This document shows, piece after piece, positions 12,419 to 23,825 of a stretch of DNA of 64,000 bases. Numbering within the stretch: the stretch's first letter is position 1; the number at the start of each line of letters is the position of its first letter. The translations under genes and the position numbers were made by a program. This DNA comes from Trichaptum fuscoviolaceum (lineage: Eukaryota; Basidiomycota; Agaricomycetes; Hymenochaetales; Trichaptaceae), in NCBI GenBank assembly GCA_910574455.1, contig CAJSYZ010000004.1, positions 4,908,599 through 4,972,598 of the forward strand, given 5' to 3'. The notes beneath the pieces were generated by a model that was given only the letters and a program-made list of their open reading frames with translations, had not been told where the DNA came from and ran no database searches.

Positions 12419-13109
12419 TGTCAAGATGACAACATCCGAGTGATTTTTGTCTATGCGCAGAAGCTCCTTTTATACAGGCTGAAGCTCCATGACATACGTA
12501 CGCATAATAGATAGCATAATACTTATTCTGATGATATCCATACGCGAGAGCCTTTTTCCCGAGTAATAGCAGTTAGTGCACCTTCCTCCCTGGCTGAGTT
12601 AGATCTGGTAATTCATCGGCTGCTGCGCACACGCATCAAATCAAGTCAGGTGTTTGGTCTTCAGAGAATGTACTTGAAGGGTAATCATGAACAACTCCTG
12701 CATTGTGTTCGACAGAGTCCGATCTGACCGTAAAGTATCCCTCCTTCAGTAACGCCATTCCGCGTGGCTTTGCGCAGCAATTTCCAGTATACGAAACTAG
12801 AGTGAAGTTTTGCCCATCTGCTGAATAACTGAAGATTGTAATGATCTTGGCAAATAACAGAGAGTAGAGTCTAAGTCTGAGAAAATAGTACCGGCAACAA
12901 TGGGTGTCGAGAACGCGAGAACGAAGGCGCAAGTTTCGTGATGATTTTCCTTTCCCCTTTTGGTTCAAGTGGGAATCTGAGTCCGGGATACGGTTTCATC
13001 TCCAAAGCCTCTGGCATTGAATTTGATTGAAACGTCCCAGTATCTTTCGTGAGCCTTACTGGCCAAAAATGGCTATTTACAAAGCAAACATGTGAATTTT
13101 CTTATTATA
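12419..13109. other. Upstream region of carboxypeptidase; boundary with the element
   Basis: Contains the promoter of the carboxypeptidase gene and the junction with the putative mobile element. A 110-codon minus-strand frame at 12636-12968 has no recognisable family and no clear splice sites, so I do not call it a gene. The sequence turns AT-rich just before the first decamer motif near 13110. Confidence 0.45.
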
Positions 13110-13519
13110 ACGTGTTGTAACGTGTTGTAACGCGTTCGCACGTGCAACGACGCGTTCCGGACGCGTTGTCACGTGCATCTGCGCGTTATAACGCGTGATA
13201 ACGCGTCAACTTAGATAGCAATATGTAAAAGCGGAATTCTATATGTATGTCTAAACATTATCAGACAAATTAATATTATTAAAGAACGCGTTACTACTAG
13301 TTACATGAACGTGTTATAACGCGTTACGGAGAATTTAATAAGATTAGACAACACAGTTTACACATTGGAGTAGAAAAGGGTGACACGCTATGACACGTTG
13401 TTACATGTTGCCTTGAACGCGTTGTAACGCGTTAGAACGCGTTACTGGAAGATCTTAAAGTCTAAAGCAATGTCTGAATAGTAAAATAAAATAGTATGTT
13501 GCGTGTTATAACGCGTTAC
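13110..13519. repeat. Left terminal array of phased ACRCGTT decamers
   Basis: From 13110 to 13210 ten units of the type ACRYGTTRTA follow one another at 10-bp spacing with a single 1-bp slip near 13160. Further clusters lie at about 13285, 13310-13330, 13415-13445 and 13500-13519. Eleven exact ACGCGT hexamers occur in this 410-bp stretch, against about one per 4 kb expected by chance. The unit is nearly palindromic (TAACGCGTTA), so orientation is ambiguous. The array directly precedes the integrase gene and may act both as element end and as promoter. Confidence 0.8.
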
Positions 13520-13584
13520 ATTTAACCCTGAGACCCTCATGACAATTAAGTACTAAGCTACACTACCACACTACCACTACGTCC

Positions 13585-15452
13585 ATGGACGCTAATAGGC
13601 CTAATCATCGAAATAACATCCGAGCGGCCTTCCGTCGTCTGTGGCGAAGGGTTGAGCTTGCATGTCGCACAGAGCTAGGTGATGACAATCGGGTTGAACT
13701 TGTCAGAGAGGATGCAATGACATTGGCACAAGCAGGGGAGAATGTAAGTAGTACATCAGTGGATTACAGATAGTATTCTAAGCAGTTTTACACAGCATCG
13801 GGATGTATTCACAGTCGAGGAATACGCTGTATTTGAAGAATCGATCCGTATCATGATAGACGACCTCGACCAGGCTATTTACATGGCAAATGAGCCTGCA
13901 GAAGTCCCCCTCGTAAGTGCACTGCGGACTGTTCACACTGGAAGAAAAGGGCGTCCGCGCAAGGAGATAGATCAGAATTTCCTCGAATATGGCCTTCGTC
14001 TACGTGGACCAACACGTATATCTGAAGTTCTGGGATGCAGCCGAAGGACGGTGAGACGGCGAGCACTCGAACTTGGACTGGTGCAGCCAATGCCGCCAGT
14101 CTTCCAAGACGTGGAGCAAGCCGACGGCACGGTTATACGACACCATACTACAGCCACCGTAGCTGTGTCAGTGCTCACTGACGAAGAGATCATTGAGCAT
14201 ATCACGAATGCTCGACGCACGTTCCCAAATGCCGGTCTTATAATGCTAGGAGGGTATTTTCGAGACCGGGGACACAACGTTCCACGGACTCGAATCACAG
14301 CCGCCCTTCTGGCAATAGATGGAGTTCCAGGTGTATTCGGAGGCAGACAGATTGTGCGCCGAGTGTATCGTGTACCGGGTCCAAATTCATTGTGGCATCA
14401 TGATGGTCAACATGGTACGTTGCATTGAAAAACATCCCATTAAATGAAGCTCAGGAAATACTAGGTCTAATTAAGTTCGGATGGGTCATCCATGGATTCA
14501 TTGATGGCTTCTCTAGACTTGTCGTAGCTATGCAAGTGAGCAACAACAACCGTGCAATAACAGTCGGCCATCTCTTCGTGCGAGCAACTCAGCTTTACGG
14601 CCTCCCTTTTCGGGTTCGGGGTGATCATGGCACCGAAAACCTAGTAGTCGCAGGAATAATGGAGAGGGAGCGCGGATTGGGAAGGGGCTCATACATATGG
14701 GGACCGTAAGACAGACTTTCATACCATCACATACTGTGAGAATTAACCATCTTCAAGGAGCGTGCACAATTCTCGTATAGAACGCCTTTGGTACGACGTA
14801 ACGCGAGGATTCGGGAGGAAATGGAAGGAGTTCTTCCAAACTCTTGAGGCTAATTATGAACTCAATACCGCGATACGAGCTCATAAATGGTTGATTTCAT
14901 ACCTGTTCCTCGAGGACATCAATATCGAAGTTCGAAAGTGGGTCGGGATGTGGAATTCGCACAGAATGACGGTAGCTGGTAAGCCGCTAAATCACATATG
15001 AACAGGCATTCTGACGAAGACAATGATGTCTATCACAAGGCGAAAGGGCAGAGAGCCCAGTGGAGAAATGGACATGGGGGATTCAGCGATATGGCGCACG
15101 CGGGCTCGCAGATCGGACTATTGAAGAAGAGGACGCAGAAGCCGAGGAGGAGAACGTAGACGTGATTGGCATTGATTGGGAGGCACTGGCGGATAACCGT
15201 GTGCGTGAGCGAGTCTATGCAGCAGACGATGCAGATGTCCCACATCTTGCCGATCCGCCAGCTAACATGCCACGCGATATGGCGCATGTCCCGTGTGAGC
15301 CATCGAACTGTCCATTAGACGAGGAGAACCTCCGACTCCTATTCGAACAGATTAGCGACCATTTTCCTGAACATACAGAAGACCGCCTTACACTACGGCG
15401 GAAATGGATCTTAGGATTACGTGTTTGTAGAGAATTATCAGACGAATTCTAA
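13585..15452 (+). CDS. D-D-E integrase (eukaryotic rve-like core) of the element
   Basis: Exons 13585-13743, 13796-14414, 14465-14705, 14758-14978 and 15052-15452 join in frame to 546 residues. The N-terminal part includes a helix-turn-helix-like block (RISEVLGCSRRTVRRRALEL), then a DUF-like helical region ending GGRQIVRRVYRVPGPNSLW. The catalytic core has the three acidic positions in WHHDGQHG, RVRGDHGTEN and HNSRIERLWYDV, with intervening IHGFIDGFSRLVVAMQVSNN typical of the RNase-H fold. This matches stand-alone integrase-core proteins found in basidiomycetes and some animals (Pfam rve relatives). No chromodomain, protease or RT is attached. The acidic C-terminal exon begins after a 73-base intron. 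All key acids are present, so the enzyme could be active. Confidence 0.85.
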
Positions 15453-15481
15453 ACAATATATATCACTGTTATTTCCCATTA

Positions 15482-16943
15482 CTACACATCATGAGGTTCT
15501 ACCTGTTCAATTCCCTTGCCCTTATCCACGGCCTTTGCGATAACATAGAAGTAGTTGAAGGATGCTCGGATCATGATCTCGTCAAATACCGAATTGGTTT
15601 CTGCACCCCACATTACAAAGTCACGATCTGGGTCCATCATGTTACACAACACGATAAACCATTTGTCCGCAACCGCCTTCATCGGCTCGTCCTTCCATTC
15701 AGCAGCTTTTCCCAGTTTTTTGGGAGCGGAAGAGGCTCGTCGATCTCCATATTGAAAAAGGCGTCTCGAAAGTATAAGTCTGATCTGGGACTGTAAGCCT
15801 TGAGAGCATGCCTAATGATACTGAGATCCGTGCTTCGATACGATCTCAGCATGGACGAGATCGTACTCCACCTCGTATCCCTCGCTTTCAAACCTCCTTC
15901 CTCGAGTCCTAACCAGGCAAGAATATGACTTCTTGAGATTCCTGTCCCCTTTATCTTCTCTTGTAAGGCAGGTAACATCCTAAAGAACTTGAAGTAGCCA
16001 CTGTATGCCGCTCCATACGGATGAACATTGAGTGCGTGAAGTTGGTTGCAGATGTCTGGGAATCTATTTTGTAGAAACTGAAGAACATCATGGGGAATAG
16101 TTGGCTGCTGAACGGGAGGAGCAGGTGGTGCCTCTATGGGGACAGGCGGTGTCTCGATGGGAGCAGGCGGTGCCGGCATGATAATGTTCTGCAATTAGTT
16201 GTCAGCTATTAACAGTCATATCTGAGATGCCACTCACGCTATGCACGTAGTAAACATGGAGTACATATATTGCACTACTTTCAGGGATTGCAAAGCGAGT
16301 TCGAATGCTTGCATCGTGTGAGTAAGCTCTAGGAACAAACTCCTCACACGATCTGGCATCGTGGAAAAGACATAGGTCTTTGAACCCATACTCAATAGGT
16401 GGTTCATTGTCATCGAGTACAAAGGGTGTCAATGATGTTCCCAACCACAGAGCATTACCTGGGTTGTGAACGTTACCAAATATTATCTTGATTGCCGTGC
16501 TGTCTGGCAAGTTGTCGATGGCCTCAATTAAATCGCAAGTTCGAGGATAGTTCGTTATTGGTGACAGTTGCACCCGCACCCGCGTGCTAACGACCGGACG
16601 TGCACGATTAGGGACCGTAGCATAAACGGTACAGTAGACCCCCTCTTGACCTTCGTCATTTCCTCGATAATCTTGTTGAATCTGACGCACGGAACCCTGC
16701 AGATGTGTAGTATTCTCCACGGGGTCTTCTATTACAGTATTGTTAGTCCATGTATGATGAACAGATAAGTACGTGACCAAACATACCATTTCTCAATAAA
16801 ATTGGATTTTCAAAATGGTCATCGTTGACTATATGTGCATTACCTTCACCTGGGACTTCATTATCGACCGACATCCTTCTAACAGATACATCGGGTGACG
16901 CTACAGCGGAGAAACGTTCCCGATATCTACGGATCCGTTGCAT
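15482..16943 (-). CDS. Unrecognised element protein with proline-rich linker and a frame break
   Basis: Three exons can be followed. The first (to about 16790) is charged (MQRIRRYRERFSAVAS). The second (about 16240-16740) encodes a beta-rich region including TAIKIIFGNVHNPGNALWLG. The third opens with a Pro-rich linker (PAPPAPIETPPVPIEAPPAP) and a helical domain (LQNRFPDICNQLHALNVHPY; HILAWLGLEEGGLKARDTRW). At 15715-15722 the frame must shift by -1 at A_AAA_AAC to continue into AAEWKDEPMKAVADKWF and the stop at 15482; without the shift the protein ends at 15679. The first in-frame ATG is at 16943. Upstream the frame runs open only to about 16995, where the inverted repeat begins, so a 5' exon may be missing. 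I do not recognise the family. Confidence 0.55.
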
Positions 16944-16994
16944 CTCTATCTCCCAGGACTCGTCATCGTCCACTGCTACCAGCAGAAATGAAGC

Positions 16995-19734
16995 TCACTA
17001 TATGAACAATTACTCAAGTCAAATACGACATGGGTGATCATCAGCAGTGAGTGAAGTTCAAAAGTGAGCTTGAAGCGGTGCTCACCTCTGAAGCTCACTT
17101 TGCTCCCTCCTATAGAGGGTAGTATACAGCTATAGTTATACTATAATACAACAAATGTCTATTTAATAATTGAGCATACCCACCGCTTTTTTGAGCTAAT
17201 TATAGTACTCAGGCACTGCTGATTGACAGTATGCTGTAATAATTTAGAATTTCATAATTTCCATCCATTTTGAGATATGAGGCACATCAGGGTCCAGGTC
17301 CCTGAGGTCTGGCAGGTTCCAGGTCACTTGGTGCCTGCTGCCGCTTTAGGGGGTTGTGGGAATAAATTCAAATTAGCCTTTGCAGGCCCTACAGGCCTTT
17401 AAAAATAGCGCAAAAATAGCCAAAAAATCAGAAAAATATTCCTGGGCACTGCCGCTTTGCCCTAGCGTGGGAACTACGCTTCTGGGCGACCATATTAGGC
17501 TACCAGGGTGCTCTGGGCCTTCCTGGGCCCTTCCAAAAGCGGTAAAAATCATCATAAAATAGATAATTATATTCATTTGCCCCTGCATATATGCAGGCTT
17601 CCCCTGGGCCTACCAGCAGCAAATAAAATGCACTAAAATCAGAATATATTAGGAGAAGTATATCTAAGATGAAATAGATGGCTATATATAGAAATACTAG
17701 CTGGGAACATGTGTAGAATAGCAGAACATGTTCTATTTTTAATACATAGCAAATGGGGCTCATTGCACCACATTGGGGTACCTCCGGAATGCAAATTTTG
17801 ATGGGAATCCAATGGTGCATACTAGACGAGCTGAAGCGGGCTTTCGCGGCGCCAAAATATGCATTATACGTTTTGTTACAAATTATTCTTTTATTTAAAT
17901 GTTAATTTTATTACAGCACTTCTACTGCACATAATGACACATATAGATAGTCGAAATGATAGAGAAGGAAGAGGGGAACAATAATATGGGCTTAGAATAA
18001 CTACGCGGCGGCTATATATAGCTCTAACACACTAACTTGTTTTGGAGAACATGCAATTATTGTTTCTCTCTTATATACATATACACACAGTATGTACGTG
18101 TACTAGTAGCTTTGAATAACTCTCTATGTATGCCTCTCATGTTGTACAAAGTTTCACAGCAATCGGAGCTCATTTTGAATTGATATAAGGCATGCAATTT
18201 TCGGAAAGAATGGTTAATTTTAATTTATTGGGAGGGTTATGGGTCAGGCACAGAGTGCCAAACATTCACTATAAGTATCCTAAACATAATCCAATTGCAT
18301 GTTTGGGATGTCATTGGAATGGGGAAGTCATATCCAACATTGTAGGGTAATATGCTATGTGTGATTTCAGAATATACATGTTATGTCAGAAACACATATA
18401 ACTTACAGTTTCCACCTGCATCCCAAACATGCAATTGGATTATGTTTAGGATACTTATAGTGAATGTTTGGCACTCTGTGCCTGACCCATAACCCTCCCA
18501 ATAAATTAAAATTAACCATTCTTTCCGAAAATTGCATGCCTTATATCAATTCAAAATGAGCTCCGATTGCTGTGAAACTTTGTACAACATGAGAGGCATA
18601 CATAGAGAGTTATTCAAAGCTACTAGTACACGTACATACTGTGTGTATATGTATATAAGAGAGAAACAATAATTGCATGTTCTCCAAAACAAGTTAGTGT
18701 GTTAGAGCTATATATAGCCCCCGCGTAGCTATTCTAAGCTCATATTATTGTTCTCCTCATCATTCTCTACCATTTCGGCTATCTATACGTGCCATTACGT
18801 GCAGTAGAAGTGCTGTAACAAAAATAAGATTTAAATAAAAGAATAATCTGTAACAAGATGAAAAATGCGTATTTTGGCGCCGTCAAAGCCCGTTTCAGCT
18901 CGTCTAGTATGCACCATTGGATTTCCATCAAAATTTGCATTCTGGAGGTACCCCAATGTGGTGCAATGAGCCCCATTTGATTAGCATTAAAAATAGAATA
19001 TATTATGCTATTCTAAACATGTTCCCAGCTAGTATTTCTATATATAGCCATCTAGTTCATCTTAGATAGACTTCTCCTAATATATTATGATTTTAGTGCA
19101 TTTTACCTGCTGCTGGTAGGCCCAGGGGAAGCCTGCATATATGCAGGGGCAAATGAATACAATTATCTATTTTATGATGATTTTTACCGCTTTTGGAAGG
19201 GCCCAGGAAGGCCCAGAGCACCCTGGTAGCCTAATATGGTCGCCCAAAAGCGTAGTTCCCACGCTAGGGCGAAGCGGCAGTGCCCAGGAATATTTTTCTG
19301 ATTTTCTGGCTATTTTTGCGCTATTTTTAAAGGCCTGTAGGGGCTGCAAAGGCTAATTTGAATTTATTCCCACGACCCCCTAAAGCGGCAGCAGGCACCA
19401 AGTGACCTGGAACCTGCCAGACCTCAGGGACCTGGACCCTGATGTGCCTCATATCTCAAAATGGATGGAAATTATGAAATTCTAAATTATTACAGCATAC
19501 TGTCAATCAGCAGTGCCTGAGTACTATAATTAGCTCAAAAAAGCGGTGGGTATGCTCAATTATTAAATAGACATTTGTTATATTATAGTATAACTACAGC
19601 TGTATACTACCCTCTATAGGAGGGGGCAAAGTGAGCTTCAGAGGTGAGCACCGCTTCAAGCTCACTTTTGACTTTCACTCACTGCTGATGATCACCCATG
19701 TCGTATTTGACTTGAGTAATTGTTCATATAGTGA
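16995..19734. repeat. Long inverted repeat, two 1316-bp arms around a 108-bp spacer
   Basis: The left arm 16995-18310 and right arm 18419-19734 are reverse complements of equal length, with scattered single-base differences (for example around 18000 versus 18725). The outer ends read TCACTATATGAACAATTACT. Close to each outer end is a small nested hairpin built from AAAGTGAGCTT and its complement (17062-17104 on the left). Open frames in the arms mirror each other and look non-coding. The repeat lies between the 3' end of the AT-hook gene and the 5' end of the next minus-strand gene. No target-site duplication is evident. It could be a foldback-type transposon nested in the larger element or a structural part of it. 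Confidence 0.9.
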
Positions 19735-19767
19735 ACATCACTCTGTAGTACAGCCAGTGAGCATTGC

Positions 19768-20930
19768 TCACACTTGAAGCTTCATTTTAGCTGGCAGGAC
19801 TGCATCGTCTGTGACCATGACATACTGTTGTGCAGTCCGTCTTTGGCTTGTGACGGGAACGGGTGCGTTGTGCGATTGCGCAGAGGCGGACACAGAGCCC
19901 TCTGCCGTATTTGCCAGGTGCGTTACTCCAGATGACCCGGAGTTTCCTATCGCTGTATTCCTGACCTCGGCGACGGATGCGGCATGAACATCTACGTCTT
20001 GAGGGACATCCGGGGTCAAAGGATGCGCGACGTCTCCGGATGACTGGCTATGTATGGTACTCGCTGTATCGGACTCTGATGAAGTCAAAGACTGTGATCT
20101 GTTGCCTGGCGCTTCGACAGAGGGAGCCATACCAGTGGCATCGGTTTCATGGTGCACATTTGGATGACAAATGTCCTCGTTGGATGTCTGCGTCCCATCC
20201 GTGTGTGTAGCATTTGTGACTTCCGTAGTGTTCGAAGTCGATGCTTGAGACGTGAAGTTATCACGTATCGGCTCTTCAGACGCCCTTTCTTCCTCACTCT
20301 GCTGGGTTGCGTGCGTGTTGTCTGATTCGATGTCTTGATGAAGCGCTGCCTGCCCAGTGGGTGGACTGGCCAACATATCCGGCCTGATCCATTCCGAGAC
20401 TGTTTAATATCATGACTAAGTCAATGCAGATGTCCTTATTATCACTTAATTAATCACGTACAGTCTAATCCACTCTGGATGTCCCCCAACGGATCCTCAA
20501 GGCTTTGACCTTTTTGCGCAGATAATTCATGTACTGTTAGAATCACGCCCATATACAATAAACATTTCATTCTTACCGACTGGCTGCTGGGCACGTTCTT
20601 CTACGTGATGGGCGGGATTTGTTCCTGTCTCGAGGCGATTTTCATCCTTTGACACATTCCTGGACTCTGAAGTTTCCTCTAATTTCGTTTCGTTAGAACT
20701 GAAGGTGTCATATTGAATGTATTAATGGTACACTCACCGTCCAAGGATGATAGCAAGCTGCTTGTTGGAGAGTCCGGACTGGATGCTCTATCTCCTTCAC
20801 CGTCAGCCACACGTTCGACATGTACTCTTGTATTCGTGCGTTCCGTATTCAGGCGTAAGCTACGCCGTGTAGGTACTCCAGCCGAATGGCGTGTGCTGCC
20901 AGGTGGGCGACCTTTCCGTTTACCAAACAT
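19768..20930 (-). CDS. AT-hook, Ser/Thr-rich nuclear-type protein
   Basis: The start is the ATG at 20930 (MFGKRKGRPPGSTRHSAG), whose RKGRPPGS is an AT-hook core that binds the minor groove of AT-rich DNA. RRSLRLN follows. Exon 1 ends at 20738 with a GTGAGT donor. Two small exons (TSESRNVSKDENRLETGTNP; QSLEDPLGDIQSGLDC) and a last exon (about 20400-19768) are all low-complexity Ser/Thr/Asp-rich sequence. The coding frame is held across the introns, which supports a real gene. No enzymatic domain is visible. In the element context it may be a DNA-binding accessory protein. The stop at 19768 lies only 34 bases from the inverted repeat. Confidence 0.6.
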
Positions 20931-22406
20931 GCTCGTTGAGTTAAGTCTCGGATGCCTGTCCGTACCCAGCGTTATCATTCAGACCAGTAATGATGATTTG
21001 AAATCTTACTAAATTTGGACCGTTTCCGTGTCTCCTACATCATGCACGAGCTTATTTGTGGAATTCCGGTTGGATACTGGATTTTAGATGGCACGTTATG
21101 TACCCAGGCTTGCATCCGATGCTCCATTGTAATTAGCCTGCAACTGGAATATTCAGTCAAACATACTTAGCACATTCAGTTTCATGCCTCTCACCGGATC
21201 GACGGCCTCCACTACCACTGATGCATCCAATGACCGTCAATTGAGTTTATCCGCAGCCCTTCTGCCTCCTGTATTATTTCGAACATATGCCGCGTTCGTA
21301 TTTACACCGCCTTCAGTCGTATTCGCATTTCGAACCGCTGCACATACGAACCTGTTTTGTCTGCCGTATACACCTTACATGCACCTGCACTGCCTGCCTC
21401 GCTGCATACACTTCTGCCCCTAAGAAGCCGTCCTTCTTCAATTAAATTAGCAAAGTTCAACGCCATACGATGGCCTGCATTCATATAGTCGGTATATCAC
21501 AAGGGTTTCTCTCACACATCTTCGGCCGGGTTCGCTACATTGACTCATTGCGGTCTCGATCCGGCGAAACCTACAGGTATCAGCTGGTACGTTACGTACC
21601 ACTTTCAAGAAATAACAAATTACATACTACAAAGCCAGATCGTGAGATCTACGAACTTGCTTCCTCGGAATAAAATTATCTGGCAAGACAATGAGGATCA
21701 GAACACTATCCATACTCCGTTATCATTGATCAAGCGCGTACCATGGACATTAAATCTGATCCCATGCAGTGCGTTTAGACTGCAAGTCATAGCAAGTCGT
21801 CCCCGCAGCCGCCCTGGCTCATTGTCCTTCTGTCCGATAACTGCGCATCGAACACGTTCCTCGACTTCTCTTCTTCTTGACCACGCCGTGGATTCGAGTC
21901 ATTTCTTTCGTGTCCTAGCTTTTCGAAGCCATACCTTGCTATCACACATGCGCACTGCCCATCGGATCCTCGGACATTGTCCCATGGGTTAAAATTAGAT
22001 CGACATGTGGTATCTCAAACTTTGTTACCTTTGTCTTTATATACGATAACTGTCGGCGTTTCAAGCCAATTGGTACAGTCTGTGGAGATAAATAATCAGT
22101 TTCTCGTACGCATATCTCGTTGCATTACCTCACTTGTTCATTCGAGGGAAACCCAACTGAGTAGTAAATCAGCATACGTAGCTCGCATTTGAGGCGGCGG
22201 ATTGATCGAAGTTGTATAAGGTTTAATGTAATGCGCCTGACTCTGTAAGTTTTCTCATGAGCTGTAAATGGTATGGCTGTACACAACGCACAAGCCCAAT
22301 ACTAGTCTTCTCGTCACATATATAATAGTTACACAATGTCTTTCTCCCTCTCTATTCATCATATCAACTACTCTCTTCTAATTCCTCTCCATCTTATCTT
22401 ACCTCG
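20931..22406. other. Element-internal intergenic, no gene recognised
   Basis: Nearly 1.5 kb upstream of the AT-hook gene and of the small plus-strand gene, so it may be a shared divergent promoter region. The open frames here have no recognisable family or consistent intron structure. Confidence 0.45.
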
Positions 22407-22949
22407 ATGCCTCCCATCTTCGCCACCATCGACAACTACCCCTATGCGGGAACCCCCATCCGCGTTGACTTCGTCGACGACCTCCCTCACTCATTTTGCA
22501 GTCGCCGGACCGCACGCTGGCCGAGGAACTAGCGTCTGATGTCGCGATGAGTTACAACTGGGTGTTGGATGGGCATGAGCACATAGTGCGCGTGAGGGTG
22601 ATGTACGTGTTTTTTTTTTACTTACCTTTCATGTCTCTCATCTTGCTTCCTATCTGTGACGAATAGCAAAGCACCCCATGGCCTCGACCGCCACACGACC
22701 GTCCGGGCTTATGGTGTGCTTCAACAGTGGGTTGGTACCTTCCATATACCATGCAATGAAGGGGAAGTCTGGGTTAGTAACCAACTTTCCTATTCATTAA
22801 AGTATGACTTACCTCTATCGTTCTAGCTGGATGTGATGCGCGCTACGACTTTCCGTAGGGCTGTTGACAAATTTGTCTTCCAACCATTCGAGACCTCGTC
22901 CCTGTTGTGGAAAGGGTACCATACCTATCCGATGATCTTCGTCGTTTGA
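22407..22949 (+). CDS. Small multi-exon hypothetical protein of the element
   Basis: I do not recognise this protein. Three consecutive exons share a frame: one ending at 22602 (SPDRTLAEELASDVAMSYNW, VLDGHEHIVRVRV), one at 22667-22772 (KAPHGLDRHTTVRAYGVLQQ, WVGTFHIPCNEGEVW) and a last at 22827-22949 (LDVMRATTFRRAVDKFVFQP ... MIFVV, stop). Donor and acceptor sites are normal for these two introns. The 5' part (MPPIFATIDNYPYAGTPIRV from 22407) is in a different frame from the rest. It would need an unusually short intron of 29 or 38 bases ending at TTTTGCAG, so the start is uncertain. It is one of only two plus-strand genes in the element. Confidence 0.45.
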
Positions 22950-22955
22950 TTTCGT

Positions 22956-22987
22956 CTTCTTCTTCTTCTTCTTCTTCTTCTTCTTCG
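22956..22987. repeat. (TTC)n microsatellite
   Basis: About ten to eleven uninterrupted TTC triplets directly after the stop codon of the small plus-strand gene. A simple sequence repeat, probably in its 3' untranslated region. Confidence 0.9.
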
Positions 22988-23825
22988 CTGTATTTGTATC
23001 TCATAATGTACCCCATATATTCTACGTCTGCAATGCGCCCGCATATATTTGTATATCATGTAGCATACTATGTACTATCTTTCCTTCTAATGTTACACTA
23101 TTCCGTCTACCTTTCGTGCGTGATCAATCATGACCTCCGACGTCTATCTGTTCGCATACTCCCCTGAACGACATGAACATATATAACGATGATCAGGCTC
23201 GGTCTCATCAGCTGTCACACAGAGGTCGATCGGACTTACCTTACCCGAGGTCCACTCTATGGAACCAGAGCGTGAGGCTATGCAAATCAGGGTCAAATTG
23301 TCAATCTATATAGATAACACGTGAGTGAGGGGTATGATGAGTTGTATATTCCTATATAAGGCGTCTTACTTGCTGTCCCTGCCCCGCATTCTGATAGCTT
23401 AAATCCTAAATTCAAATTGGATCCGCAGGTGAGATCCAATGGATGATAAGCGTAATTGACAAGTGGTTACTTACTTTTAGACTGCTGATTTCACGTAAAG
23501 TGAAGGATTCTCTTGCTTCTGAAATTTATACCTTTTTTCTTGTCAATATTCTGATGCACTGATTCAAATTCTGTCTGTCTATCTCTTTCGTCGTCATCGT
23601 TTTCTCAAACGTGTATCGTACTGAAGTACATTACAATTATCTTACGACAAAGACATCATATACGGAGACACTCAGTTTATTACCCTCTCGCATTGTCTCC
23701 ACAGAGCACCATCAATAAAGATTATCCCACGGCTGATAGCACACTTCACAATCAGAAATGTCAACACATGTCTTCCCAGACCATCTACATCTACTTCCGT
23801 CTTTCCACTGGCAACGATTGTACAC
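22988..23825. other. Element-internal intergenic, no gene recognised
   Basis: About 840 bases between the ends of two converging genes. AT-rich, with short unsupported frames only. Confidence 0.45.

Noticed and set aside
12636..12968. 110-codon minus-strand frame upstream of the carboxypeptidase
   Set aside because: No recognisable family, unclear start and no splice partners; insufficient to call a gene.
17373..19356. Open frames of 60 to 106 codons in the inverted repeat, some starting MQGQMN
   Set aside because: They occur symmetrically in both arms and on both strands, with no splice context or family similarity. They are consequences of the palindrome, not genes.
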